Shown here: one piece after another, positions 8,701 to 16,734 of the stretch | Layout of the letters: every line of letters begins with the position of its first letter | Position numbering within the stretch: the first letter of the stretch is position 1 | Origin: Bacteroidetes bacterium 41-46 | Lineage (GTDB): Bacteria > Bacteroidota > Bacteroidia > Bacteroidales > UBA932 | NCBI GenBank assembly: GCA_001897515.1 | Contig: MKTA01000030.1 | Span: 118,392-182,391, forward strand | Direction of reading: 5' to 3' | Length of the DNA: 64,000 nt | Position numbers and translations under genes: made by a program | Notes under the pieces: generated by a model | The model's database searches: none | What the model was told of the DNA's origin: nothing | What the model saw: the letters and a program-made list of their open reading frames with translations, nothing else

Positions 8701-9440
8701 CAATAATTAGAGAGAAGGGCTCTAACGGTGACAGAGAGATGGCGTGGGCTCTTTTTAAGGCGGGCTTTAGAGTTAAGGATGTTCATATGACAGATCTAAT
8801 TTCAGGCAGAGAGAATTTATCTGATGTTAAAATGGTTGTTTTCGTAGGAGGATTCTCAAATGCTGACACTCTTGGTTCTGCAAAAGGTTGGGCAGGTGCT
8901 TTCCTTTATAACGAAAAGGCAAAAGAGGCAATTGACAATTTTTACAACAGAACTGACACACTAAGCCTTGGAGTATGTAATGGTTGCCAGCTTATGGCAG
9001 AGTTGGGGCTCGTCACTCCGCATAGCAGGGAGCTATCTCCTAAAATGCTTCATAATGACAGCCATAAATATGAGAGTGCATTTGTTGGAGTTACAGTTGA
9101 AGAATCTCCGTCAATCATGCTAAAGTCACTGGAAAATTCTTCGCTCGGCATCTGGGTTGCCCATGGAGAGGGTAAATTCTCATTTCCGCAAGGAAGTGAG
9201 GGATTCAATACAGCTCTCAGATACAATTATGAAGAGTACCCTGCAAACCCTAATGGTTCTCCCGAGGCTATTGCTGCCGTATGCAGCAATGACGGAAGAC
9301 ATCTTGCGATGATGCCTCACCCTGAAAGATGTATTTACCCTCACAACTGGGCTCACTATCCGGCTCATCGTACTGCTGACGAGGTGTCTCCCTGGTTTGA
9401 GATGTTCCTGAATGCCAAATATTGGATTGAACGAAAATGA
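5736..9440 (+). CDS. purL: phosphoribosylformylglycinamidine synthase, one-chain form
   Basis: This 1234-residue enzyme carries out step four of purine synthesis: FGAR + glutamine + ATP gives FGAM. It is the large one-chain form. It has an N-terminal PurS-like part, two AIR-synthase-type halves (NSEHCRHK at residues 165-172 marks the first) and a C-terminal class I glutamine amidotransferase. The nucleophile Cys lies in LGVCNGCQL near residue 1080 and the catalytic His in MPHPER near the end. Length fits the family. phoH starts 7 bases after its stop, so the two are cotranscribed. No feature suggests loss of function. Confidence 0.97.
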   Translation: MILFFRTKQNTIVAAATERELAGADLNALKWLLDDAEIINNEKAEGYFIGPRREMITPWSTTAVEITQNMNIHGIKRMEEFFPVSDNDDVSYDKMLQRKYSCLDQELFTIVHEPERIISVDDIAAYNEKEGLALSSEEIEYLDNLSARLGRSLTDSEIFGFSQVNSEHCRHKIFNGRFIINGEERESSLFQLIKKTSKENPNRIVSAYKDNCAFLEGPKVKLFHPSSPDRPDLFRLKEEETVISLKAETHNFPTTVEPFNGAATGSGGEIRDRMAGGRGSFPIAGTAVYMTSYPRIDSDGRDWEKSHEREWLYQSPKEILTKASNGASDFGNKFGQALICGSLLTFEHTEGLKSYGYDKVIMLAGGIGYAKKSLAIKDLPAKGDKVVVMGGDNYRIGMGGGAVSSVATGEFDNSIELNAVQRSNPEMQKRVYNAIRALAESENNPIVSVHDHGAGGHLNSLSELVEETGGDIYINKLPVGDPTLSAKEIIGNESQERMGMIMKENDIALAERVAERERAPIYIVGEATGKHNFTFVNTETNEKPFDLEVKDLLGSTPKTVMEDIELKERFDPLEYDIEDIQYYTEQVMQLESVASKDWLTNKVDRSVSGLIALQQTAGEIQLPLNNLGVAAIGFADFRGVATSIGHAPAPAIIDAAAGSRLAIAEALTNILWTPIEQGIRGISLSANWMWPCRNPGEDARLYKAVKAASDFSIELGINIPTGKDSLSMTQKYPDGERVISPGTVIISAVGESQDIRNTVKPVFAQDNDTLIVYIPFNQLSERCFELGGSAFAQATGQLGSSTPDVYDTGYFAKCFETLQEMVGKNILTAGHDISSGGTITTLLEMSFANTKGGFEINLNELGDKDMIRVLFSEMPGVIVQIKANLFEKAEEISDKHGVTIYNIGKWIEEREGRIQLFKQREIIDIDHMRSLWMKTSYLHDIRQTGESLALKRYENYKNQPLSFNFPKNFTGNSNKELIDSENSNGPLAAIIREKGSNGDREMAWALFKAGFRVKDVHMTDLISGRENLSDVKMVVFVGGFSNADTLGSAKGWAGAFLYNEKAKEAIDNFYNRTDTLSLGVCNGCQLMAELGLVTPHSRELSPKMLHNDSHKYESAFVGVTVEESPSIMLKSLENSSLGIWVAHGEGKFSFPQGSEGFNTALRYNYEEYPANPNGSPEAIAAVCSNDGRHLAMMPHPERCIYPHNWAHYPAHRTADEVSPWFEMFLNAKYWIERK

Positions 9441-9447
9441 GAAAGCC

Positions 9448-10785
9448 ATGAAAAAGAGTAAACAGCCAAAGATCTTTGTATTAGACACTAATGTCATTCT
9501 TCACGATTTTAAATCTATTCACAATTTTCAGGAGAACGATATCGTGATCCCTATAAGTGTAATTGAGGAGCTTGATAAATTCAAGAAAGGAAACGACACC
9601 ATCAATTACAATGCAAGAGAATTTGTAAGAGAGATGGACAAAATCACAGATAATCAACTATTTGACAAAGGCGTCTCAATAGGAAAAGGGAGGGGATTGA
9701 TTAAAATTGAGCTTGGGCATCCACTAACAGAGCAGATGGCCCAATCATTTTTTGAAGACACTCCGGATCACAGAATCTTAGCAACAACTCACTGGATTAA
9801 AGAGAACAATCCCGAAAGATTAGTGGTTTTGGTAACAAAGGACATTAATCTTAGAATGAAGGCAAAAGCCCTCAGGATTATGGCTGAAGATTATCTTACA
9901 GACAGAGTAACAGAGGAGCAGGTTGAGAGTATCCATAAAGAGGTAACAACACTTAAGGGTGTTCCACAGGCTGCTGTTGACAAATTGTTTTACGGAGGTG
10001 GCTCTGGTCTTAAAGATCTAAATGTAAAGAGAGCTCTTCCAAACCAGCTGTTCAAAATTGAGAGAGAGGGTTCTCATACAGTGCTTGCAAGATATTGCTC
10101 AATTTCCGACTCTGTCATAGGTATCAAAAAGATAAAAGCTTACGGTATAGAATCAAGAAATGATGAACAAACATTTGCACTTGACGCACTCCTTAATCCT
10201 GATATAAAACTAGTCTCCCTTACAGGGATGGCTGGCACAGGGAAAACACTGCTTGCCCTGGCAGCTGCCATAGCTCAAGAGCAGGAATTTGACCAGATAC
10301 TCCTCTCAAGACCAGTAATTCCATTACAAAATCAGGATATGGGATTTCTCCCCGGAGACATTAAAGAGAAGCTTGGCCCATTTATGCTGCCACTGTTTGA
10401 CAATTTGAGCGTTATAAAAAAATCGTTCAGAGATACCAGTAAGGAGGCTGTTAGAATTGAGGAGATGCTTAGAACAGAAAAATTGTTGATTTCACCACTT
10501 GCTTATATAAGAGGGAGAAGTCTTTCAAATGTATTTTTCATAGTTGACGAAGCGCAGAATCTGACACCTCATGAGATTAAGACAATCATTACAAGAGCAG
10601 GTGAGGGATCAAAGCTTGTTTTCACTGGAGATATACATCAAATAGATTCACCATACCTTGACATTCACTCAAACGGATTGACCCATCTAAGTGAAAAAAT
10701 GTACGGACAAGAGCTCTTCTGCCACGTAAACCTCACAAAGGGAGAGAGAAGCGAACTCTCCGAACTTGCCGGCAAACTATTGTAA
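9448..10785 (+). CDS. PhoH-family PIN-ATPase (PhoH2-like)
   Basis: This 445-residue cytoplasmic protein joins an N-terminal PIN nuclease domain (IFVLDTNVILHDF, residues 8-20, with the first catalytic Asp) to a C-terminal PhoH ATPase. The Walker A GMAGTGKT is near residue 261, and the Walker B IVDEAQNL is near residue 367. Proteins with this layout (PhoH2) are known as RNA helicase/RNase enzymes. The frame is open from 9412, inside purL, but the ATG at 9448 lies 7 bases after the purL stop and gives the standard N-terminus. It is cotranscribed with purL. Confidence 0.9.
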   Translation: MKKSKQPKIFVLDTNVILHDFKSIHNFQENDIVIPISVIEELDKFKKGNDTINYNAREFVREMDKITDNQLFDKGVSIGKGRGLIKIELGHPLTEQMAQSFFEDTPDHRILATTHWIKENNPERLVVLVTKDINLRMKAKALRIMAEDYLTDRVTEEQVESIHKEVTTLKGVPQAAVDKLFYGGGSGLKDLNVKRALPNQLFKIEREGSHTVLARYCSISDSVIGIKKIKAYGIESRNDEQTFALDALLNPDIKLVSLTGMAGTGKTLLALAAAIAQEQEFDQILLSRPVIPLQNQDMGFLPGDIKEKLGPFMLPLFDNLSVIKKSFRDTSKEAVRIEEMLRTEKLLISPLAYIRGRSLSNVFFIVDEAQNLTPHEIKTIITRAGEGSKLVFTGDIHQIDSPYLDIHSNGLTHLSEKMYGQELFCHVNLTKGERSELSELAGKLL

Positions 10786-10796
10786 GGATTTTTTGT

Positions 10797-10804
10797 TATA
10801 TTTG
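10797..10804 (+). promoter_or_regulatory. -7 box of the ppdK promoter
   Basis: TATATTTG matches TAnnTTTG and lies 36 bases before the ppdK start codon, giving a leader of roughly 30 bases. The nearest TTG (10780-10782) is closer than the usual -33 spacing, so only the -7 box is clear. Confidence 0.5.
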
Positions 10805-10840
10805 CACCCCTATTGAAAAATAACCCAAATAATTATAAAT

Positions 10841-13558
10841 ATGTCTGATTTAAAAAGAGTTTATTTTTTCGGAGGCAAAGATGCTGAAGGAGACGGCTCA
10901 ATGAAGAATCTGCTGGGTGGCAAAGGTGCCAACCTTGCTGAAATGTGCAAACTGGGCATACCGGTTCCTGCAGGTTTCACAATCACAACAGAGACTTGCG
11001 TTGAGTTTTACAAGAACAAAATGCAGTTTCCTGCCGAACTAAAAAAAGAGGTTGACGAGGCTTTAGCAAAAACTGAGGCCGTAATGGAGATGAAATTCGG
11101 CGATAAGGAGAATCCGCTGCTAATCTCTTGTCGTTCCGGCGCCAGAAGTTCAATGCCGGGAATGATGGAGACAGTTCTGAACATTGGTCTCTGCTCTGAC
11201 ACAATTCCAGGCCTTATTAAGAAGACAGGCAACGCAAGGTTTGTTTACGATGCTTACCGTCGTCTTATCATGATGTACTCAGATGTAGTCATGGAGAAGG
11301 CAGAGGGCATAGAGCCTGAAGAAGGCAAAGGAATCCGTGTTCAGCTTGACAAAATGCTTCACGAAGTTAAGGCAAAGAAAGGTTACAAGAGCGATACAGA
11401 TCTTACAGAAGAGGATCTTATTCAGCTTTGTGACGCTTTCAAGGGAAGAGTAGTTGAGGTACTTGGCAAACCTTTCCCTGATAATGCATATGAACAACTT
11501 TGGGGTGGCGTGGGTGCCGTTTTCAAATCATGGAACGGTAAAAGAGCTATCTCATACAGAAGAATTGAGAATATTCCAGACGAATGGGGAACAGCCGTTA
11601 ACGTGCAGGCAATGGTATTTGGCAACATGGGTGATAATTCTGCCACAGGAGTTGCTTTCTCACGAAACCCTGCAACAGGAGAAAACAAATTTTACGGAGA
11701 GTGGCTTGTAAACGCTCAGGGTGAAGATGTCGTTGCAGGTATCCGCACTCCAAATCCGTTGAATGAATCAACTAAAAATGACCAGAATAAACACCTGACC
11801 TCACTTGAGACAGGTATGCCAGTAGTTTACAAAGAACTTGATACAATCCAGCTAAGCCTTCAGAAACACTTCAAAGACATGCAGGATATCGAGTTTACAA
11901 TTCAGGACGGTAAACTATGGATGCTCCAGTGCCGTGTGGGAAAAAGAACCGGTCTAGCTGCTCTGAATATGGCAATGGATATGTTGCACGAAGGACTTAT
12001 AGATGAAAAGACAGCAGTGATGAGAGTGGTTCCGGCTCAGCTTGACGAGCTTCTCCACCCTATACTTGATCCGGCTTCTGAGAAGAAGGCGACGGTTATT
12101 GCAAAAGGTCTTCCGGCAGGTCCCGGTGGATCTGTAGGACAGATTGTATTCACAGCAGAGGATGCTGTTGAGTGGGCTGCTGCCGGAAAGAAGGTAATAC
12201 TCGTTCGCGAGGAGACAAATCCTGAAGACGTTGAGGGCATGAGAGCTGCCGATGGTCTTCTTACAGCTCGTGGAGGTATGACTTCTCATGCTGCACTTGT
12301 TGCACGCGGATGGGGAAAATGTTGTATTGTTGGATGTGACCAACTCCACATTGATCTTCATAAAAAGACCCTGACTATAGCAGGAAAAACCTACAAAGAG
12401 GGAGATCTTTTCTCACTAAACGGTTCAAAAGGATTTGTTTACGACACAGTTATTGAGACAATGTCTGCTACCGAAAACCCTCGTTTTGTAGAGTACATGA
12501 ATATAGTTGATAAATACAGAGTACTGGGGGTAAGAACAAATGCTGACACACCTGAAGATGCTCAGAATGCGATTAATTTTGGTGCAGAAGGTATCGGTCT
12601 CTTCAGAATAGAGCATATGTTCTATGGTCTTAACTCAGAGGCTCCGCTTTCAAAACTACGCAAGATGATTCTTGCTAAAAACATAGATGAGCGCAAGGCT
12701 GCTTTAGCTGAACTTGAGCCGTATGTAAAGAGTGCGGTTAAGGGCACAATGAAAGTTATGGACGGAAAGCCTGTAACATTCAGACTACTTGACCCGCCTC
12801 TCCACGAATTTGTTCCTCAGACTGCAGATAAGCAGGCTGAACTTGCAAAAGAGCTTGGAATTACTGTTGATGAGATTAAGAGAAGAGGAGAATCTCTTCA
12901 CGAAGTAAATCCTATGATGGGACACAGAGGTGTTCGTCTTGGAATTACATATCCTGAAATTTCGGAAGTTCAGTTCAGAGCTATATTTGAAGCTACTGCC
13001 GAGCTGATGAAAGAGGGCTTCAATCCTCAGCCTGAAATAATGGTACCTGTTACCGTTACTGTTAAAGAGCTGGACCACCAAAAGGTAATTTGCGACAGGG
13101 TTCACGCTGAAGTGGAAAAACAATCCGGTCTTAAGATATCTTATCTATATGGTACCATGATAGAGATTCCAAGAGCTGCACTGCTCGCTGATGAGATGGC
13201 TAAAACAGCTCAATTCTTCTCATTTGGCACAAATGACCTTACTCAGATGACATTTGGCTTCTCCAGAGATGATATAGGTGCATTTATGGGAGGCTACCTA
13301 GGTCAGAAGATTTTAGTTGCTGATCCTTTCCAGACATTAGATCAGTCATCAGTAGGCAAACTGGTTGACCTAGGAATTAAAGGGGGCCGAAACACAAATC
13401 CAAAATTAAAGATTGGAATATGTGGCGAGCACGGAGGAGATCCGGAGTCTGTAGAATTCTGCCATAAGATTGGAATGAATTATGTTTCATGTTCACCTTT
13501 CAGGGTTCCTATTGCAAGACTTGCTGCGGCACAGGCTGCTATAAAAGAGTACAAATAG
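10841..13558 (+). CDS. ppdK: pyruvate, phosphate dikinase
   Basis: This 905-residue enzyme interconverts ATP + phosphate + pyruvate and AMP + PPi + PEP. It shares the PEP/pyruvate node with the pyruvate kinase at 27576. The N-terminal ATP-grasp domain starts with VYFFGGKDAEGDGSMKNLLG. The phosphorylated His lies in GGMTSHAALVARGWGKC (near residue 483). The C-terminal TIM barrel holds the catalytic Cys in GICGEHGGDPESV (near residue 860). Length is typical. It has its own promoter and a strong terminator, so it is transcribed alone. Confidence 0.97.
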   Translation: MSDLKRVYFFGGKDAEGDGSMKNLLGGKGANLAEMCKLGIPVPAGFTITTETCVEFYKNKMQFPAELKKEVDEALAKTEAVMEMKFGDKENPLLISCRSGARSSMPGMMETVLNIGLCSDTIPGLIKKTGNARFVYDAYRRLIMMYSDVVMEKAEGIEPEEGKGIRVQLDKMLHEVKAKKGYKSDTDLTEEDLIQLCDAFKGRVVEVLGKPFPDNAYEQLWGGVGAVFKSWNGKRAISYRRIENIPDEWGTAVNVQAMVFGNMGDNSATGVAFSRNPATGENKFYGEWLVNAQGEDVVAGIRTPNPLNESTKNDQNKHLTSLETGMPVVYKELDTIQLSLQKHFKDMQDIEFTIQDGKLWMLQCRVGKRTGLAALNMAMDMLHEGLIDEKTAVMRVVPAQLDELLHPILDPASEKKATVIAKGLPAGPGGSVGQIVFTAEDAVEWAAAGKKVILVREETNPEDVEGMRAADGLLTARGGMTSHAALVARGWGKCCIVGCDQLHIDLHKKTLTIAGKTYKEGDLFSLNGSKGFVYDTVIETMSATENPRFVEYMNIVDKYRVLGVRTNADTPEDAQNAINFGAEGIGLFRIEHMFYGLNSEAPLSKLRKMILAKNIDERKAALAELEPYVKSAVKGTMKVMDGKPVTFRLLDPPLHEFVPQTADKQAELAKELGITVDEIKRRGESLHEVNPMMGHRGVRLGITYPEISEVQFRAIFEATAELMKEGFNPQPEIMVPVTVTVKELDHQKVICDRVHAEVEKQSGLKISYLYGTMIEIPRAALLADEMAKTAQFFSFGTNDLTQMTFGFSRDDIGAFMGGYLGQKILVADPFQTLDQSSVGKLVDLGIKGGRNTNPKLKIGICGEHGGDPESVEFCHKIGMNYVSCSPFRVPIARLAAAQAAIKEYK

Positions 13559-13584
13559 ACTCTAAGTAAAATAATTGCTATAAC

Positions 13585-13618
13585 AGAGCCGGCTGAGTAA
13601 ACCTTTGCCGGCTCTTTT
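13585..13618 (+). terminator. intrinsic terminator of ppdK
   Basis: AGAGCCGGC (13585-13593) and GCCGGCTCT (13607-13615) form a perfect 9-base stem followed by TTT. It lies 27 bases after the ppdK stop codon. Confidence 0.85.
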
Positions 13619-13646
13619 AGTCCAAATGATAAATTGAACTTCTGAT

Positions 13647-14168
13647 ATGATAAAACGCTCGTTAATTCTTTTAGCTACATTACTATTAATTAGCGCTCCT
13701 CTTGAGGCTCAAAAGCATGGAAGAGGGGGAGAGATCCCTGTTTATAAAGAGATCTCAGGCTTCAATGAGGTGAAAGAGGTGCTTCCGCAGGCCTCTGAAC
13801 TTGTAAAGGCAAACGAAGTCTGGCATAAAATTGTTGATAAAGGGGGCGCAGTTATTGGATATTGTATGTCCAGTAAGCCATATTCAGATGGCATTGAGGG
13901 TTATCACGGGACAACTCCTGTTATTATAATTTTAGACAAAGAGAAGAGAATTAAGAAGATAACATTGCTTTCCCATTATGAGACTCAGGCATATGTTAAT
14001 ATTCTCAAACAAAAAAAGTTTTTCTCCTCATGGGAGGGGAAAACAATTAAAGAGGCAATGAACTCTAAAGCCTCTGCCGACAGTTACTCTGGTGCAACTA
14101 TCACAGCCACAGCAATCAGACGAAATATTGACATCCTGTTGAGAAAGGCTAACGAAAACAAAATTTGA
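13647..14168 (+). CDS. exported FMN-binding (RnfG/NqrC-type) domain protein
   Basis: This 173-residue protein has an N-terminal signal peptide (RSLILLATLLLISAPLEAQ). The rest is one FMN_bind domain of the RnfG/NqrC type. Residues 146-153 read DSYSGATI. The SGAT motif at 148-151 is the known site where FMN is joined to Thr (here T151) by a phosphoester bond, done by an ApbE-type transferase. Unlike rnf or nqr loci, no other subunits are near. It therefore probably acts as a stand-alone periplasmic flavoprotein, perhaps an electron carrier. The convergent hydE gene starts at the very next base. Confidence 0.85.
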   Translation: MIKRSLILLATLLLISAPLEAQKHGRGGEIPVYKEISGFNEVKEVLPQASELVKANEVWHKIVDKGGAVIGYCMSSKPYSDGIEGYHGTTPVIIILDKEKRIKKITLLSHYETQAYVNILKQKKFFSSWEGKTIKEAMNSKASADSYSGATITATAIRRNIDILLRKANENKI

Positions 14169-15218
14169 TTAATGCTCAAAAGCACTTGAATCGCCCCATT
14201 CATTCCAGCCAATTTCAATCCCCATCTTTGCAAGGTTCTCCTCAAGTTTGCTTTTAGAGATGTCGGCATCATCCTTTATACCCGGCTTATTTTCGTATAT
14301 CTGATAATTCTCCCTCACCTCAGTAATTGTCATATTTGGCATTATTATATTAGCTCCTGCAAGCACAGCCCTCTCCCTTCCATAGGGGTCAATAACCTGC
14401 ATAGCAGTAGTGGCGGCAATATTAATTCTGGGTAAAAGCAACCTCAATGCTGAGACCATCTTTAGTGTAAGATCAAGACTAGTCGTATTGACACCAAGTC
14501 TCCCGAGAGGGGTTTCAGAGTGTTTAAGATATGGCCCCATACCAACCATATGAACACCAATATTTTTTATAAAGAGCAGATCATCTGCAAGATCATCCAG
14601 CGTCTGATAAGGCAGACCAATCATAACACCCGTTCCTGTCTGATAGCCAACAGTTATCAAATCCTTAATAGCCTGAACTCTTCTCTCCCATGAGTGAAGA
14701 GTATTATTAGGGTGAATTTTTGAGTAAAGATCTGGGTTTGAAGTCTCAATTCTAAGAAGATACCTGTGTGCTCCAGCCTCATACCACTCTCTGTAAGTCT
14801 CTATGTTCTGCTCGCCAAGAGAGAGAGTAATTCCTAGTTTACCTTCAGAAAGCTCTTTAATTCGTTTAACAAGGGATGTCACATGTTTTGTATAACCGGG
14901 AGATGACCTCTCCCCTGCCTGCAGAACTAGTGATCCATAACCAGCCCTCAATGCGAACTCGGCCCCCTCCATTACATGCTCATCAGAGAGCTCATATCTG
15001 TTAACACTCTCATTATCTGCCCTAATACCGCAATAATAGCAGTTTTTAACACATATATTTGATAGCTCAATAAGTCCCCTTAAATGAACTCTGCTTCCTA
15101 TTGTCTCTACTTTGACTCTGTATGCCTCTTTTGTAATTTCAGATATTTTATCCGGATTGGTTTCAGAGAGTATATTCAGTATCTCCTCTTTTGTTGAGAT
15201 TCCTATTAGTTTCATCAT
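14169..15218 (-). CDS. hydE: [FeFe]-hydrogenase maturation radical SAM protein HydE
   Basis: This 349-residue radical SAM enzyme helps build the H-cluster of [FeFe] hydrogenase. The CxxxCxxC cluster motif is C56, C60 and C63 in NICVKNCYYCG. The following IRADNESVNRYELS segment and the BATS-type C-terminal half (VIDPYGRERAVLAGANIIMP) are typical of HydE. Its start overlaps the end of hydF by 4 bases, so the two are translationally coupled. Together they imply that the cell makes an active [FeFe] hydrogenase, but hydG and the hydrogenase genes are not in this window. Confidence 0.93.
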   Translation of the reverse strand: MMKLIGISTKEEILNILSETNPDKISEITKEAYRVKVETIGSRVHLRGLIELSNICVKNCYYCGIRADNESVNRYELSDEHVMEGAEFALRAGYGSLVLQAGERSSPGYTKHVTSLVKRIKELSEGKLGITLSLGEQNIETYREWYEAGAHRYLLRIETSNPDLYSKIHPNNTLHSWERRVQAIKDLITVGYQTGTGVMIGLPYQTLDDLADDLLFIKNIGVHMVGMGPYLKHSETPLGRLGVNTTSLDLTLKMVSALRLLLPRINIAATTAMQVIDPYGRERAVLAGANIIMPNMTITEVRENYQIYENKPGIKDDADISKSKLEENLAKMGIEIGWNEWGDSSAFEH

Positions 15219-16441
15219 TTAACTCTTCTTTCAATGTTTAGCAAAGGTCTTACAGCTCTTTCATAAATCCCCATACACCACGCAAGAGCCATGCCATAGT
15301 TTGTTACTGGTACTTCTGCATCTATTGCGTCTTTAAGCCTAGAGCGAAGCTGCTTTTGAGTAATCATACATCCTCCGCACTGTATAATGAGCGAATAATC
15401 TCTAATTTCGCGCTCAATTTTATCCAAACCTGCAACTACATCACAAATAATAGATGCGCCGCTCTTTTGTTTTAACAGCGTCGGAATTTTCACCCGTCCA
15501 ATGTCATCACATGAGCTGTGATGAGAGCAAGATTCCAAAATAAGAACCCTGTCTCCATCCTTAAGTTTGTCAATTTGAGGAGTACCCTCAAGATATTTAT
15601 CAAAATCAGATTTACTATACGCCAGAAGAATGCTGAAACCTGTAAGCGGAATATAATCAGGTATCAATTCACTTACCTGACGGAATGCCTGGCTGTCAGT
15701 TACAACCAAACTTATTTGAGACCCATTCTTTTCATAGAAATCTTTCAACTGAGCAGGCTGCAAAACGGTTGCTACTCCACCTAGATCTAAAATTTCTCTA
15801 ATAGCGTTTACCTGGGGAAGGATCAGCCTCCCCTCCGGAGCTTCGCTGTCAATAGGAGTTATAAGAAGTACATTATCCCCTTCAAAAACAAGATTGTCAA
15901 ACATACCTCTCTTTAAGTGTGGAGCACTCTCCAGATTTTTTAAAATAAGAGAGACCAAATTATCCACCATTACTCTTTGGTTCTCCTCCTCAAGTAAAGC
16001 ACATGAAAACTCAAGAAGATCACATTTGTATTTAGTGGTCAATTCAAGAGCTATCTCTCTATCCATCTGAATCATGTCAGACTGGTTATGGATGATTATG
16101 AAGGGGACCTCCTCCCTTATGAACGTAGAGGCTAACTCTTTTTCAAATTTCTCAAAAGCATTGTTTGTGTATATAAGAATAGCCAAATCTATCTGCTTAA
16201 TCACCTGTCTGCTCCTCTCAACCCTCTTAACTCCCAATTCACCAACATCATCTATGCCTGCTGTGTCAACCAGAACTGTTGGTCCCAGACCAAATATCTC
16301 CATTCTCTTCTTTACAGGATCTGTAGTTGTTCCAGGTGTATCTGACACAATAGCCACCTCCTCACCTGTCAGGCGGTTTATAAGAGAACTTTTACCCGAG
16401 TTCCGTCTGCCAAAAACAGCAATATATCTAGCTTTATTCAT
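15215..16441 (-). CDS. hydF: [FeFe]-hydrogenase maturation GTPase HydF
   Basis: This 408-residue scaffold/GTPase carries the H-cluster precursor to the hydrogenase. The P-loop GRRNSGKSSLINRL is at residues 11-24, and the switch region SDTPGTTTDP follows. The C-terminal [4Fe-4S] ligands are visible: C305-S-H307 (in ESCSHHSSC) and C355-G-G-C358 (in IIQCGGCM), which matches the CxH-x(46-53)-xCxxC pattern of HydF. It overlaps hydE by 4 bases. A clear promoter box was not found directly upstream. Confidence 0.93.
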   Translation of the reverse strand: MNKARYIAVFGRRNSGKSSLINRLTGEEVAIVSDTPGTTTDPVKKRMEIFGLGPTVLVDTAGIDDVGELGVKRVERSRQVIKQIDLAILIYTNNAFEKFEKELASTFIREEVPFIIIHNQSDMIQMDREIALELTTKYKCDLLEFSCALLEEENQRVMVDNLVSLILKNLESAPHLKRGMFDNLVFEGDNVLLITPIDSEAPEGRLILPQVNAIREILDLGGVATVLQPAQLKDFYEKNGSQISLVVTDSQAFRQVSELIPDYIPLTGFSILLAYSKSDFDKYLEGTPQIDKLKDGDRVLILESCSHHSSCDDIGRVKIPTLLKQKSGASIICDVVAGLDKIEREIRDYSLIIQCGGCMITQKQLRSRLKDAIDAEVPVTNYGMALAWCMGIYERAVRPLLNIERRVK

Positions 16442-16506
16442 AATAAATATAGAAAAAAGAGTGAGATTTCCAGTATTGGATAAATCTTTATCCCAAAGTT
16501 AACTAT

Positions 16507-16539
16507 TTTGGGGAAATGTAATAATCTAAGCTAATTTTG
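16507..16539 (+). promoter_or_regulatory. promoter of the 16566 small gene
   Basis: TTG at 16508-16510 (-33) and TAATTTTG at 16532-16539 (-7) have starts 24 bases apart, close to the Bacteroidetes norm. A short GA-rich AGGGA (16541-16545) follows, then the ATG at 16566. Confidence 0.6.
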
Positions 16540-16565
16540 GAGGGAACTAACATATTTAAAGCAAT

Positions 16566-16697
16566 ATGAAAAACAAGAAGATTAAGGTGTGGATGTGGGC
16601 GACCGTTGGGGCGATTGCCTTGTTAATTGTATTTGTAGTGCTAAACTGGGAATCTTTCTCTGCCGGTTTCCGGGAGGGGAGTATACTCGCTCAATAG
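16566..16697 (+). CDS. small membrane protein (43 aa)
   Basis: The protein has a lysine-rich start (MKNKKIKVWMW), one hydrophobic helix of about 17 residues (VGAIALLIVFVVLNW region) and a short C-terminal tail ending in GFREGSILAQ. It should insert once in the inner membrane, with the basic end in the cytoplasm. The gene is shorter than usual ORF cut-offs. However, it has a well-spaced promoter 27 bases upstream and a terminator hairpin 12 bases downstream, so I believe it is real. I do not know its function. It is transcribed divergently from hydF and convergently with the flippase gene. Confidence 0.65.
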   Translation: MKNKKIKVWMWATVGAIALLIVFVVLNWESFSAGFREGSILAQ

Positions 16698-16708
16698 ATG
16701 CGGGATTT

Positions 16709-16734
16709 GCGGGGGTAAGCTTTGTTGCCCCCGC
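16709..16734. terminator. bidirectional terminator hairpin
   Basis: GCGGGGG (16709-16715) pairs with CCCCCGC (16728-16734) around a 12-base loop. It lies between the small gene at 16566-16697 and the stop codon of the convergent flippase gene, and could serve both. Confidence 0.6.

Noticed and set aside
12037..12240. Minus-strand frames inside ppdK and other long genes
   Set aside because: They are shadows of the coding strand with poor composition and no start signals.
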